From: Actinomycetes bacterium
GTDB lineage: Bacteria; Actinomycetota; Actinomycetes; Actinomycetales; Microbacteriaceae
Reading direction: 5' to 3'
NCBI GenBank assembly: GCA_023450335.1
Contig: JAEXHA010000108.1
Coordinates: 1-34,265, forward strand
DNA length: 34,265 nucleotides
Made by a program: the position numbers and the translations under genes. Below the pieces are notes generated by a model. The model did not search any database and was not told the DNA's origin. It worked only from the letters and a program-made list of their open reading frames with translations. Below are positions 16,808 through 25,184 of the stretch, in pieces (position 1 is the first letter of the stretch; each line of letters starts with the position of its first letter).

Positions 16808-18775
16808 CTAGTCCAGATTGTGAACGCCAGAGCGCCTCGGCTCCGCCTCTCGACGAACCGGCCCGGCGGATGGCAGCTGGTAACCATGGGCGGTCATGCG
16901 GGTGTCCGGGGCGATCTGGCACGGCACGCAGTCGGGCCAGAATCGTTCAGGCTCTCGGCCGCTGACGGGATTGCGATAGTGGAACCACATCGGCAGGATC
17001 TCGGGCCACTCGCGCAGCCGGCCCGCGCCGCCGCGGAACCCGTCCTCACGCGGCGCGATGTCGCGCAGCAAGATCGGCGGCGGATACGCCGTCAGCACGA
17101 TGCTCGGTCGCGGCTGCTCGCCCTCGGGGCGCGGCCGGACCCCCGCCCATCCACCCGGCCAATCCTGCATCGCCAGGTAGTGCTCGTCCACCGCGAGCCC
17201 CCACAGCCGCCAGGTGCCGTCTTCGAACACGGCCTGGTCATTCGGGTACATCCCGGTGTGCAGTCCCCCCATGAAGAAGTCCTTGGGCGTCGCATCGGGG
17301 GTGATCGACGTGCGGGGCTGGAACAGGCGCGTGCGCAGATTCGCCGAGCGCCCGTCGTCCGAGACGTGGATGACGGGTTGGGTGCGCCAATGGAAGCTGA
17401 GGGCTGCGCGGGACGGCCGCGTCGGTCCGTAGCAGGCGATAGCGGTGCCCAGGATCGCCTCGGGCCCGATCGCGTAGCCGGCGAACGCCGACTGCTTGTG
17501 CCCGTGCCGGGCGAAGATGCCCGCCATGTCGGACCAGCGGAAGTCGTCGAGGAAGAAACCGTACGCGCTCGAGACGTTCTCGACGCCGTCGTAGGCGGCC
17601 GCGCGACGCAGGCGCCGGGCGAGTTCGCCGAACGCGGCCGAGGTGGACACGGCGGGGGCGGTGGGATCGGGTCCGGGCCGGGGCGCCCGCGACGGTCTGT
17701 CCTCCGCCGCCGGCGTGACACGCCGCGACCGCAGACCACCGCGCGCCCAGCCTTGGTCGTGCCGAGCGCGCAGGAGCACATCGACCTCGAGCTCGGCGAT
17801 GCGCCACAGTCCGTCGTCGCCGACGACCGCCCGCACGGTGACGGCGCCGAACTCCCAGAAGGATTCGTTCGTGCGTGCGTCGGCGAGCAGGCCCAGGCGG
17901 ATGCCGCGGACCACGGCCGTGCGGTCGGCCGCGACGGTGACGGTGACGTCGAAGAGCGGATACTCCGCCCCCTGCCCCCACTCCAGACCCTCCGTGGCGC
18001 CACCGTCGTGTGCGCGGCGCACGCCGTCGCTGCCGTGATGGGTCCGGTCGTCGATGCGCACGGAGGCATCCGCCGCGAAGAGGTCGACGACATCGGCCCA
18101 CATCCGGCGGTCGAGGTAGTAGCCGTACGCATGCACGAGATTGCGGACCTCGCACTCATCGGCCAGGCGTGCGATGCGGCTGGCCAGCTCCGTGGGGTCG
18201 GGGTCCGGGCCGAGTGCGACGCCGACCGGTCGCAGGATCGGCGCCCCCGCGTCGAACGGCCCGAAATGCGTCGGGATCAGCGGCAGCTCTGCCCCGTTCG
18301 CATTGGTCCAGCCGTGGGCGTCGTCACCCTCGTACTGCAGCGCGAACCGCAGCGATGCGATCACCCACCGCCCCTCGTGTCGCACGTAGCGGTTCTCGTA
18401 GACACCGCCCTCGACGTGTGCCCACCCGGCTCCGTCTCCGCGGAAGACCATCGACGACCACCGGCCGTAGGCCTCGTCGCCGTGCGGCGAGAGGTGCACC
18501 ACCGGAGCGTCGACGATCTCGGTGTACAGCCCACCGGGTGCGGTCGCGCAGGCTGTGCGTCCGGCCAGCCAGAGCTCGATCTGCGCCCGACCGGTGTGCT
18601 GCTCGGTCGCCCACCGCACCTCGGCGTCGGGGGCGAACAGCTCGGCGGCGCGGGGCCACTGCCCACGCTGGAGGAGCTGGGCACAGCGGCGCTGCACGTC
18701 CTTCACGCCGCGGAGCCGCTCGAGTCGATCGGTGTCGCGCGCCAGCTCCCGCCACCGGCTGCCGTCGGAGCTCAT
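16808..18775 (-). CDS. Triple SnoaL/NTF2-like domain protein 2
   Basis: A 655-residue protein with the same plan as the product at 8925: SnoaL-like unit 1 at about 10-160 (QRRCAQLLQRGQWPRAAELF), unit 2 at about 200-345 (NLVHAYGYYLDRRMWADVVDL), unit 3 at about 385-515 (NVSSAYGFFLDDFRWSDMAGIF), then the tail with MWFHYRNPVSGREPERFWPD. It is visibly closer to protein 1 than to protein 3. No signal peptide. The ATG at 18775 overlaps the cyclase-family stop (ATGA), so it should be made together with that hydrolase and may act on its product or substrate. The reaction is unknown. Confidence 0.85.
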   Translation of the reverse strand: MSSDGSRWRELARDTDRLERLRGVKDVQRRCAQLLQRGQWPRAAELFAPDAEVRWATEQHTGRAQIELWLAGRTACATAPGGLYTEIVDAPVVHLSPHGDEAYGRWSSMVFRGDGAGWAHVEGGVYENRYVRHEGRWVIASLRFALQYEGDDAHGWTNANGAELPLIPTHFGPFDAGAPILRPVGVALGPDPDPTELASRIARLADECEVRNLVHAYGYYLDRRMWADVVDLFAADASVRIDDRTHHGSDGVRRAHDGGATEGLEWGQGAEYPLFDVTVTVAADRTAVVRGIRLGLLADARTNESFWEFGAVTVRAVVGDDGLWRIAELEVDVLLRARHDQGWARGGLRSRRVTPAAEDRPSRAPRPGPDPTAPAVSTSAAFGELARRLRRAAAYDGVENVSSAYGFFLDDFRWSDMAGIFARHGHKQSAFAGYAIGPEAILGTAIACYGPTRPSRAALSFHWRTQPVIHVSDDGRSANLRTRLFQPRTSITPDATPKDFFMGGLHTGMYPNDQAVFEDGTWRLWGLAVDEHYLAMQDWPGGWAGVRPRPEGEQPRPSIVLTAYPPPILLRDIAPREDGFRGGAGRLREWPEILPMWFHYRNPVSGREPERFWPDCVPCQIAPDTRMTAHGYQLPSAGPVRREAEPRRSGVHNLD

Positions 18776-19788
18776 TTGATGGCGAGCGCGTTGGCGGGCG
18801 ATCCCACCCCGCCGGGGAGGTGGAGCGGCTTGGCGGTGATCATGAACTCGTACACGCCGTCGGCGGCGCAATCGGCGGCGAGCTCGTCCAGCGCCCACAT
18901 CTCGCCGAGCGCGAAGCCCAGCATCGTCAGCAGGTGGCGGTGGATGCCGCCGTTGTGGTCGACACCGCGGGGCGGCGGAGCCAGTCCCTCGATCCGCAGA
19001 TCGTTGCCGGCCGTGTAGGGGAAGCATTCCACGCCGAGGTTGTCGACGGCGATGAGCGAGAAATGGTGGTCCCACAGCCACGCCACGACCGCGCGCGTGG
19101 TGGCCAGCCCGGGCACCCGCATGTCCTCTCGGAAGGCGGCGCGGGCGGCGGTGTCCATCCGGGCGCGGCAGTACTCGGCCCACCCGGTGCGCACCAGGAG
19201 CAGATCGCCATCCTCGAACGTCACACCCTGGCGGGCCGCGGTGGCCTCCAGGTCGTCGACGCCGATCTCATACGACGCGTCCTGCCGGATCGGGCGCCCC
19301 TCGGCCTCGAGGTGGCGGGCGACGTCCAGCAGCACACCGCGGCCGACGATCCCGGCATCGGCATAGGTCTGGATGCCGAGCGTGGTCGTCTCGGTGGTGA
19401 AGTCCTCGCGCGTGCGACCGCCGTAGAAACCCACGTCGGGGTGGCCGATATGGCGCAGGGCGTCGATCTGGGTGGTGCCCTGCAGATAGAACGAATCCAG
19501 CCAGTCGTCGAAGTGCCACGGGTTGTTGCTGAACATCGAGTGCTTCGCCTCGGGGCGGGTGCCGGTGGGGAACGGGTCGAAGGCGCCGATCGCGTAGTCG
19601 AGGTTGAACGTCCGCCCCGTGCGCACCAGGCCCGCCGCGCGTCGGCGGACGTCCGGGGTGAGGAAGTTAAGGGTGCCGATCTGATCGTCGCGCCCGAACA
19701 GCGACCAGGCCGTCTCGGGCGGATCGGCCTGCCCGAGGTCGTGGAAAGAGGGCCAGGTGGACTCGATCTGAGGGCGATGGCGTTCCAT
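18772..19788 (-). CDS. Cyclase-family (kynurenine formamidase/isatin hydrolase-like) metal-dependent hydrolase
   Basis: A 338-residue member of the cyclase family (PF04199-type), which includes kynurenine formamidase, isatin hydrolase and cyclase-like lactone or amide hydrolases. The motif region is YLQGTTQIDALRHIGHPD (about 101-118): the classical HxGTHxD histidines appear as Gln while Asp and the later His remain. The ending VDNLGVECFP through HRHLLTMLGFALGE is also family-like. No signal peptide. A leaderless start is likely at ATG 19788: no ribosome site, and TATCGT eight bases upstream within operator S2a. It leads the unit with triple SnoaL-like protein 2. Confidence 0.82.
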   Translation of the reverse strand: MERHRPQIESTWPSFHDLGQADPPETAWSLFGRDDQIGTLNFLTPDVRRRAAGLVRTGRTFNLDYAIGAFDPFPTGTRPEAKHSMFSNNPWHFDDWLDSFYLQGTTQIDALRHIGHPDVGFYGGRTREDFTTETTTLGIQTYADAGIVGRGVLLDVARHLEAEGRPIRQDASYEIGVDDLEATAARQGVTFEDGDLLLVRTGWAEYCRARMDTAARAAFREDMRVPGLATTRAVVAWLWDHHFSLIAVDNLGVECFPYTAGNDLRIEGLAPPPRGVDHNGGIHRHLLTMLGFALGEMWALDELAADCAADGVYEFMITAKPLHLPGGVGSPANALAIK

Positions 19789-19792
19789 GAAC

Positions 19793-19807
19793 GTTCACGA
19801 TACAATC
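19793..19807. promoter_or_regulatory. Candidate IclR-type operator (site S2a) overlapping divergent promoters
   Basis: GTTCACGATACAATC differs at one position from site S1. It contains TACAAT (19801-19806), a -10 for the plus-strand SDR gene, and, on the other strand, TATCGT (19802-19797), a -10 for the cyclase gene. One bound regulator could therefore block both divergent units. Confidence 0.6.
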
Positions 19808-19812
19808 ATCTC

Positions 19813-19827
19813 GTTCGTTTTGTGAAC
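19813..19827. promoter_or_regulatory. Candidate IclR-type operator (site S2b)
   Basis: GTTCGTTTTGTGAAC (minus strand GTTCACAAAACGAAC) is a near-palindrome with GTTC/GAAC arms. It begins about where transcription from the TACAAT element should start, 13 bases before the SDR ATG. Its centre is 20 bases from that of S2a, about two helical turns, suggesting two dimers on one DNA face. Confidence 0.6.
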
Positions 19828-19840
19828 AGTCGGGAGAACC

Positions 19841-20623
19841 ATGGATGCGCCAGCGACGGGCCCTCAGCCGGCGGGACTGCTGACCGGCAAGGCCGTCCTC
19901 GTGGTCGGCGCGAGCGCCGGAATCGGGGCCGACGCCGCACGGGTGTTCGCCCGGGAAGGCGCCAAGGTGATGCTCGCCGCCCGCAGCGACGAAGCGCTCA
20001 CCGAGGGCGTGGCGGCTCTGCGCGCCGACGGGTACGACGCCGCTGCGGTGCGGTGCGATGTCACCTCGGGCGCCGAGGTGCAGGCCGCCGTGGATGCGAC
20101 CGTCGCGCGGTGGGGACGGCTGGACGGCGCCCTGAACAACGCGGGAATGACCCAGGCCGGGCTGCTCGAAGATCTGACCGAGGCGGAGTTCGACCGCATC
20201 GTCGCCGTGAACCTCAAGGGCGTCTGGCTGTGCCTGCGTGCCGAGATGGCGCACATGCGGCGGGCTGGCGGCGGTTCGATCGTGAACGTCACCAGCGTCG
20301 GCGCCATGAAGGCCAGCAGCGGGCTGGGTGCGTACCAGGCGACCAAACACGGCGTGCTCGGTCTGACCGGCACCGCTGCCCACGACGGTGGGCCCGCCGG
20401 CATCCGCGTGAATGCGCTCGCCCCGGGGCCCACCGAAACTCCCATGCTCGATGCGACCCGCCTCGCCGTCCCCGGCGGCGTCGAAGCGCGCGTGGCGGTC
20501 ACCCCCCTGCGCAAGACCGCGACCACCACGGACGTCGCCGAGGCGGCCGCATGGCTGCTCAGCGATCGCGCCGGTCACATCTCCGGCATCCATCTCCCCG
20601 TCGACGGCGGCTATCGCGCATGA
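19841..20623 (+). CDS. Short-chain dehydrogenase/reductase (SDR) 1
   Basis: A 260-residue classical SDR, an NAD(P)-dependent oxidoreductase of alcohols and ketones. The cofactor motif GASAGIG is at about 28-34, LNNAG at about 102-106, and the catalytic set is S152, Y165 and K169 with normal spacing. The end HISGIHLPVDGGYRA is typical. The start ATG has GGGAG nearby and follows operators S2a and S2b. Its stop overlaps the ATG of the IclR gene (ATGA). The substrate is unknown; position suggests a step in the same pathway as the cyclase and SnoaL-like proteins. Tyr, Ser and Lys are all present, so it should be active. Confidence 0.93.
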   Translation: MDAPATGPQPAGLLTGKAVLVVGASAGIGADAARVFAREGAKVMLAARSDEALTEGVAALRADGYDAAAVRCDVTSGAEVQAAVDATVARWGRLDGALNNAGMTQAGLLEDLTEAEFDRIVAVNLKGVWLCLRAEMAHMRRAGGGSIVNVTSVGAMKASSGLGAYQATKHGVLGLTGTAAHDGGPAGIRVNALAPGPTETPMLDATRLAVPGGVEARVAVTPLRKTATTTDVAEAAAWLLSDRAGHISGIHLPVDGGYRA

Positions 20624-21375
20624 CCGACCCGCCGGCGGGCAGAGGGGCACGGCGGTCCGCCGATCGCGGACCGATCCAATCGATCGACCGTGCCGCCGAT
20701 GTACTCGCGCTGTTCGATGAGCACACGCGGACCCTCACCCCCCATCTGGTGTCCGAGCGGCTCGGCCTCAACCGCACGACGGCCCACCGCTATCTGCTTG
20801 CGCTGCAGGGCGCAGGCTTCCTCACACCCGGCCACACCCCCGGGCCGCTGTTGGATCAGCTGGCCGGCCTGGTCTCGACACGGCAGCAGATCCTCACCCT
20901 CGCCCCGGCCGTGATGCGGCAGCTGTCCGCGCAGACCGGGCTCACGGTGGTGCTGTCGGTGCAGGGCCGGTCGGGCGCAGTGGTGACACTGGTCGAAGAG
21001 GCACGCGAGGGCACGATCGTGCTGACGGTGCGGGTGGGCACGATGCTCGAGCTGAAGGCGGCGCAGTCGCGCGCCCTGTTCGCGTATCAGGCCGATCCGG
21101 CCGTGGTCGCACGGGCACTGGAGGAGCTGCCCGCCGGCGAGCGTCTGCGTGAGCAGCGCGAATTGGCGAAGGTCCGCAAGGAAGGCATCGCGTGGGCCGA
21201 CCTGCAGCGCACCGGGCTGGCGTCGGTGGCGGCGCCGATCTTCCGCGGCGACGAGGTGCAGGCGGCGATGGCGCTGCTGGGCACCACCCTGCTGCTCACC
21301 GGCGACGACGGCACCAGCCGCATCGGCCGGCTCGGCGAGGCAGCGGAGCACCTCAGCGCGCTGCTCAGCGACTGA
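20620..21375 (+). CDS. IclR-family transcriptional regulator 2
   Basis: A 251-residue IclR regulator: winged helix-turn-helix at about 20-75 (SIDRAADVLALFDEH, LVSERLGLNRTTAHRYLLALQGAGFL) and an effector domain at about 90-245 (GLTVVLSVQGRSGAVVTLVEE, GLASVAAPIFRGDEVQAAMALLG). It is coupled to SDR 1 by an ATGA overlap and so lies under the divergent promoter that carries two copies of the 15-bp site, a common arrangement for autoregulation. It is the leading candidate to bind that site, with regulator 1 as the alternative. The frame is open far upstream, but that part is a shadow of other genes. Confidence 0.92.
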   Translation: MTDPPAGRGARRSADRGPIQSIDRAADVLALFDEHTRTLTPHLVSERLGLNRTTAHRYLLALQGAGFLTPGHTPGPLLDQLAGLVSTRQQILTLAPAVMRQLSAQTGLTVVLSVQGRSGAVVTLVEEAREGTIVLTVRVGTMLELKAAQSRALFAYQADPAVVARALEELPAGERLREQRELAKVRKEGIAWADLQRTGLASVAAPIFRGDEVQAAMALLGTTLLLTGDDGTSRIGRLGEAAEHLSALLSD

Positions 21376-21403
21376 GCCGCCCGGCTCGTCGTCGTAGGCG
21401 GCT
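21375..21403. terminator. Hairpin between convergent IclR 2 and SDR 2 genes
   Basis: AGCCGCC (21375-21381) can pair with GGCGGCT (21397-21403), a 7-bp stem; a tighter alternative, GAGCC-GCCC-GGCTC, lies at 21374-21387. Neither has a U-tract. The site is the 26-base gap between two stops, so a bidirectional terminator role is reasonable but unproven. Confidence 0.35.
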
Positions 21404-22178
21404 ACAGCGCCGCCATGTAGCCCCCGTCCAGCGGAATGGTGACGCCGTTGACGTACGCGCCGGCGCGCGAGCTCAAGAACAGGACGACGCCTTGCACGTC
21501 CGGCTCCTCGCCGGCGCGGGCCAGCGGGATATAGGTCTGCACGTTCTTGCGCACGGTCTCGGCCGACGCGGCGGTCATGCTCGAGGGAAAGGGCCCGGGC
21601 GCGATGGCGTTGACGGTGATGCCCTCACGGCCGAGCTTCTTGGCGAGGGATCGCGTGAGGTGATGCAGGCCGGCTTTCGATGCGCCGTACGCATGCGCCT
21701 CCCAGCCCGGCACATGCAGCCCGCCGATCGAGCCGATGTTGATGATCCGTGCCGGGTCGTCCGGTTCAGCGCCGGCGCGCAACGCGGGCAGCAGCGCCTG
21801 CACGAGCTGGAAGGGCGCCCGCACATTGAGGTCCATGATGCCGTCCCAGGCCTCGGTCGTGCTGGCCTCGAGCGAATCGGGTCCGACGGAGCCCGCGTTG
21901 TTGACCAGGAGGTGCAGCGTGTCCTCGTGCTCGGCGAACGCGGTGGCCAGGGTCGCGATCTGATCGGGGTCGGCGAGGTCGGCCACGAGCGGCCGGCAGT
22001 CGCCGTCCTCCCCGGCCACGGCAGCGGCGGCCTCGACGGTGCGCTGCCGGTCGCGGCCGACGAGGTAGGTCCGAACGCCCCGGCGGGTCAGTCCGCGCGC
22101 GATCATGCCACCGATACCGCCGGTGCCTCCGGTCACCAGGGCGACTTTGCCGCGGACGTCGAACAGTTCATCGGACAT
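21402..22178 (-). CDS. Short-chain dehydrogenase/reductase (SDR) 2
   Basis: A 258-residue classical SDR with TGGTGGIG at 16-23, NNAG at 93-96 and catalytic S150, Y164 and K168. The C terminus NGVTIPLDGGYMAAL is standard for the family. It is the last gene of the long minus-strand operon and overlaps the end of triple SnoaL-like gene 3 by 11 bases. It is not a close copy of SDR 1: cofactor motif and sequence differ throughout, so the two probably oxidise or reduce different intermediates. Substrate unknown. Confidence 0.92.
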   Translation of the reverse strand: MSDELFDVRGKVALVTGGTGGIGGMIARGLTRRGVRTYLVGRDRQRTVEAAAAVAGEDGDCRPLVADLADPDQIATLATAFAEHEDTLHLLVNNAGSVGPDSLEASTTEAWDGIMDLNVRAPFQLVQALLPALRAGAEPDDPARIINIGSIGGLHVPGWEAHAYGASKAGLHHLTRSLAKKLGREGITVNAIAPGPFPSSMTAASAETVRKNVQTYIPLARAGEEPDVQGVVLFLSSRAGAYVNGVTIPLDGGYMAAL

Positions 22179-24027
22179 GGGGGGCCTCTCGGGTCGGGTC
22201 GGTGGTGGGGATGCCGGATGAGGGATCGAAGCGCCCGTCCGACCAGGGGAACACGATCGCCGGGCGGCGCCCGCTCACCGGGTTGTCGAAGTGGAAGCCG
22301 AGCGGGCCGATCTCCGGGAACGGCGCGAAGGCGAGCCCGCGCAGCGGGCCGTCCGGGGCGGGGTCGAAAGCGGCGACCTGCTCCGGGGTGGGCGCGAAGA
22401 CGCGTCCGGATTCGGTGGTCGCCCCCGACCATCCGTCTGCCCATCGGGCGACGACGATGTAGTCCAGGTCCATACCGTGGATGCGCCAGACGCCGTCCTC
22501 GAGGACGATCTGCTCCTCGTACACGCCGGTGACGGTGCTCGCGTCCGTGTCCCATCCGCTGTTGACCTGCAGCATCTTCAGGCGGATGCGGGCCCGCTCG
22601 CCGCCCGGCTCGACCGAGACGTACGGCTGGGTCTTCTGGTGAATGGGCAGGAACGTGGGCCTGCGCGGCTTGCGGCCGTACCGACCCACGAGCGAATCGC
22701 GGATGCGCTCGCGGCCGATGAAGGTTCCGATGAACGACAGCTCCTTCCACCCGTCCGTCGCGAACAATTCGGCGGTGGCGTCCCACTGCGCTTCGTCGAG
22801 GAAGTAGCCGTAGGCGCACGCGAGGTTCTCGGCGGCGTCGCACGCTTCGGCGACGGCGAGCAGGTCGGCCAGGTCGTCGGTCGTCCCGGCGCGGGGTTGC
22901 GGGTCCGGGCTGGACGAGGTCACCGGGTGGGCGAATTCGATGGCCGGCCCCCGCGACCACGGGTACGAGGTGGCCGAATCCGAGCCGGGTGGGAGCGTAT
23001 CGCGCCACCCCTTGTCGTGGTCGGCGAGCAGCCGCGGCAGGAACCGCAGTGCGGTGATGCGCCAGCCCGACCCGTTTCGCCGGAACTCGCCCTCACAGAT
23101 CCGCACGCCCCACTGGTCGGGTCGGCCGGGCACGGACAGCGACTGCAGCTCGATCGCACGCAGCCGCACCGTCGTCCCGTCCGGAGAGATGTCGACCACC
23201 GGCATGAGCTGCAGGTGATCGAACAGCTCGCCGCGGCGCAGACCGGAGGGGGACAGTTCCTCCAGGCCGAGCCGGATGCCGGCGCGCCCGCTCCACCGGT
23301 CCTCTCCCCACTGCAGGAGGCCATCGTCGTCGAAGAGGTCGCCGACGTCATCCCAGAGGCGCCGATCGACGTAGAAGCCGTAGGCAGCGAGCAGGTTCTG
23401 CACGAGGTTCTCGTCGACGAGGTGCCGGGCCCGCGCGGCGAGCTCGGCCGGCTCTTCGCCGGCCAGGCCCGCGGGCAGAGCGATGTCTGCGGGGATCGGG
23501 GTGCCCGCGCCATCAGCCGTGAAATGAAAGGGCACCAGCGGCACGTTGTCGGACACGCTGCGCCACCCGGTCTCGTGCGCCCCGGCGAACTGGGGGTGGT
23601 GATGCAGCAGCGAGATCTTCCACACGCCGTCTTCACGCACGTACTCGTTCTCGTGGATGCCGCCCGACCAGTCGGCGCTGTGGCCGTGTCGCCCGGTGAG
23701 CGCGAGCTCGTGCCACCGGCCCCGGCCGTGAGCGCCGTCGGCGTCGACCGTGATCACCGGCGACAGCTGCAGGCGGACGTTCAACCGGTCGGGTGCGGGA
23801 GCGGCATCCCCTCCCCCCATGACTTCGATCAGCAGCGCGAGAATGTCGCCACGCCCGCGGGCCTCGCGCGGAGGCAGGATCACGCGACCATCGCGGGCGA
23901 ACAGGTCGGCCATCGCCGCGTAGTCGCCGGCGTCGGCATAGTGCCCCCACGCGTGCTGCAGGCGTCGGATGGCGCGGATCGCCTCGGTGCCGGCGAGCCG
24001 GGCGGCGTGCTGCGGAATGGGAATCAT
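22168..24027 (-). CDS. Triple SnoaL/NTF2-like domain protein 3
   Basis: A 619-residue relative of the proteins at 8925 and 16808, more diverged. Unit 1 lies at about 10-150 (RLQHAWGHYADAGDYAAMADLFARDG), unit 2 at about 195-330 (NLLAAYGFYVDRRLWDDVGDLF), unit 3 at about 390-520 (NLACAYGYFLDEAQWDATAELF), and the tail carries GFHFDNPVSGRRP, the counterpart of HYRNPVSGR in the other two. The linker after unit 1 keeps the shared pattern VPLVPFHF. The ATG at 24027 overlaps the stop of propeller gene 1 (ATGA). Reaction unknown. Confidence 0.84.
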   Translation of the reverse strand: MIPIPQHAARLAGTEAIRAIRRLQHAWGHYADAGDYAAMADLFARDGRVILPPREARGRGDILALLIEVMGGGDAAPAPDRLNVRLQLSPVITVDADGAHGRGRWHELALTGRHGHSADWSGGIHENEYVREDGVWKISLLHHHPQFAGAHETGWRSVSDNVPLVPFHFTADGAGTPIPADIALPAGLAGEEPAELAARARHLVDENLVQNLLAAYGFYVDRRLWDDVGDLFDDDGLLQWGEDRWSGRAGIRLGLEELSPSGLRRGELFDHLQLMPVVDISPDGTTVRLRAIELQSLSVPGRPDQWGVRICEGEFRRNGSGWRITALRFLPRLLADHDKGWRDTLPPGSDSATSYPWSRGPAIEFAHPVTSSSPDPQPRAGTTDDLADLLAVAEACDAAENLACAYGYFLDEAQWDATAELFATDGWKELSFIGTFIGRERIRDSLVGRYGRKPRRPTFLPIHQKTQPYVSVEPGGERARIRLKMLQVNSGWDTDASTVTGVYEEQIVLEDGVWRIHGMDLDYIVVARWADGWSGATTESGRVFAPTPEQVAAFDPAPDGPLRGLAFAPFPEIGPLGFHFDNPVSGRRPAIVFPWSDGRFDPSSGIPTTDPTREAPHVR

Positions 24028-25184
24028 GGTCGGAACCTCGTGCTCGCGATGTGGCGGACGCCGCCGTGGGCGCTGCCGTCGTCGAGGTTCATCCAATAAT
24101 GGGTGAGCACGACGCCCGGTTCCACCTCGATGGCTCGGGGGTAGCCGAGATCCCAGGTCGCCCCGTCGTCGCGGAGGATCATCTCCTGACCCCAGGTGCG
24201 ACCCTGGTCCTCGCTCACGCGATAGCGGATGCCGCGTCCCGGGGCGAGCCGGTACCCGTACACGCACACGACACGCCCGTCGGCGAGGGGTACGAGGTCG
24301 CCGGGCGCGCCCCAGTCGTTGACCCGGCTCAGCCAGTGCCAGGTGCGGCCGCCGTCCAGGCTCTCGTGGATCTCGACCCAGAACATCCCGCGCGGGTCAC
24401 GTTCATAGCGGACGGACGCGAGGGCGCGGCCGTCGGACAGGACGACGATGCGCGGGTAGATGTGCGGCGCCGAGGCGAACTTCCCACCGGGCCAGTACGG
24501 TGACGCCGGCGCGTCCGGGAGAATCTGTCCGAGGTAACGGAACTCACCGCCGTCCTCGCTCGCATAGACGACGGGGAGGGGATTGCGGCCGCCAGGAGCC
24601 CACGCGTGCATCCCGAACAGCATGACGCCGTCGGGGCGCACCGAGTACATCGACGTTCCGGGCATCGTGACGCCCGGAAAGTCCCAGTTCGGCAGGACCC
24701 GGTGCGGCCGCCAGGTACGGCCGCCGTCGGCGGACGCGCGCACCCAGGCCTGTGACCCCGGTCCGGACATGAGTCGCGGGAGTCCTCCCCCCATGACGAG
24801 CGTGTCACGGCTGGTGAAGTCCAGCGCCGGCAGACCGTCCCCATCGTCGTCCGCGCCGGCGGGGAACTCGTCCGGGGAGGTGATCGACATGTCGAACACG
24901 GGCACGATCGAGCTGTCGTCCCACGTGCGCCCGCCGTCGACGGATCGGATCACGACGATCTCCCCCGGCCGGCCGACGAGGTTGTAGTGGTCGATGTCGC
25001 GGTAATCGGTCGGCACGCGCTTGAAGCCGGCGACGACGCTGCCGTCGCCGGTCAGCCACAGCCCGCAGTAGTACGGCCAGGCGGCGAACTCGTCGTCTCG
25101 GCGGTACACCACATGATGCTCGGCAGACCCGTCGCGCAGCGCCGGCCGGCCCGTGGCGACGAGCTCCCGGGTGGAGGCTGTCAT
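24024..25184 (-). CDS. Asp-box beta-propeller protein 1 (sialidase/neuraminidase-fold)
   Basis: A 386-residue protein of the BNR/Asp-box propeller class. Repeats of the form S-x-D-x-G-x-T-W occur at about 81 (SVDGGRTW), 151 (SADGGRTW), 275 (SLDGGRTW) and 324 (SEDQGRTW), with a degenerate one near 209. The canonical F/Y-R-I-P motif of true sialidases is not obvious, and there is no signal peptide or anchor, so sialic acid hydrolysis outside the cell is unlikely. A cytoplasmic glycosidase, lyase or other hydrolase on an imported substrate fits better. The ATG at 25184 overlaps the stop of binding protein 2. A paralogue is at 26805-27953. Confidence 0.8.
   Translation of the reverse strand: MTASTRELVATGRPALRDGSAEHHVVYRRDDEFAAWPYYCGLWLTGDGSVVAGFKRVPTDYRDIDHYNLVGRPGEIVVIRSVDGGRTWDDSSIVPVFDMSITSPDEFPAGADDDGDGLPALDFTSRDTLVMGGGLPRLMSGPGSQAWVRASADGGRTWRPHRVLPNWDFPGVTMPGTSMYSVRPDGVMLFGMHAWAPGGRNPLPVVYASEDGGEFRYLGQILPDAPASPYWPGGKFASAPHIYPRIVVLSDGRALASVRYERDPRGMFWVEIHESLDGGRTWHWLSRVNDWGAPGDLVPLADGRVVCVYGYRLAPGRGIRYRVSEDQGRTWGQEMILRDDGATWDLGYPRAIEVEPGVVLTHYWMNLDDGSAHGGVRHIASTRFRP

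Noticed and set aside
18010..20619. Long plus-strand open frame running into IclR gene 2
   Set aside because: The first 870 codons lie antisense to SnoaL-like and cyclase genes or out of frame with SDR 1 and are compositionally aberrant. Only the part from the ATG at 20620 resembles a protein family.
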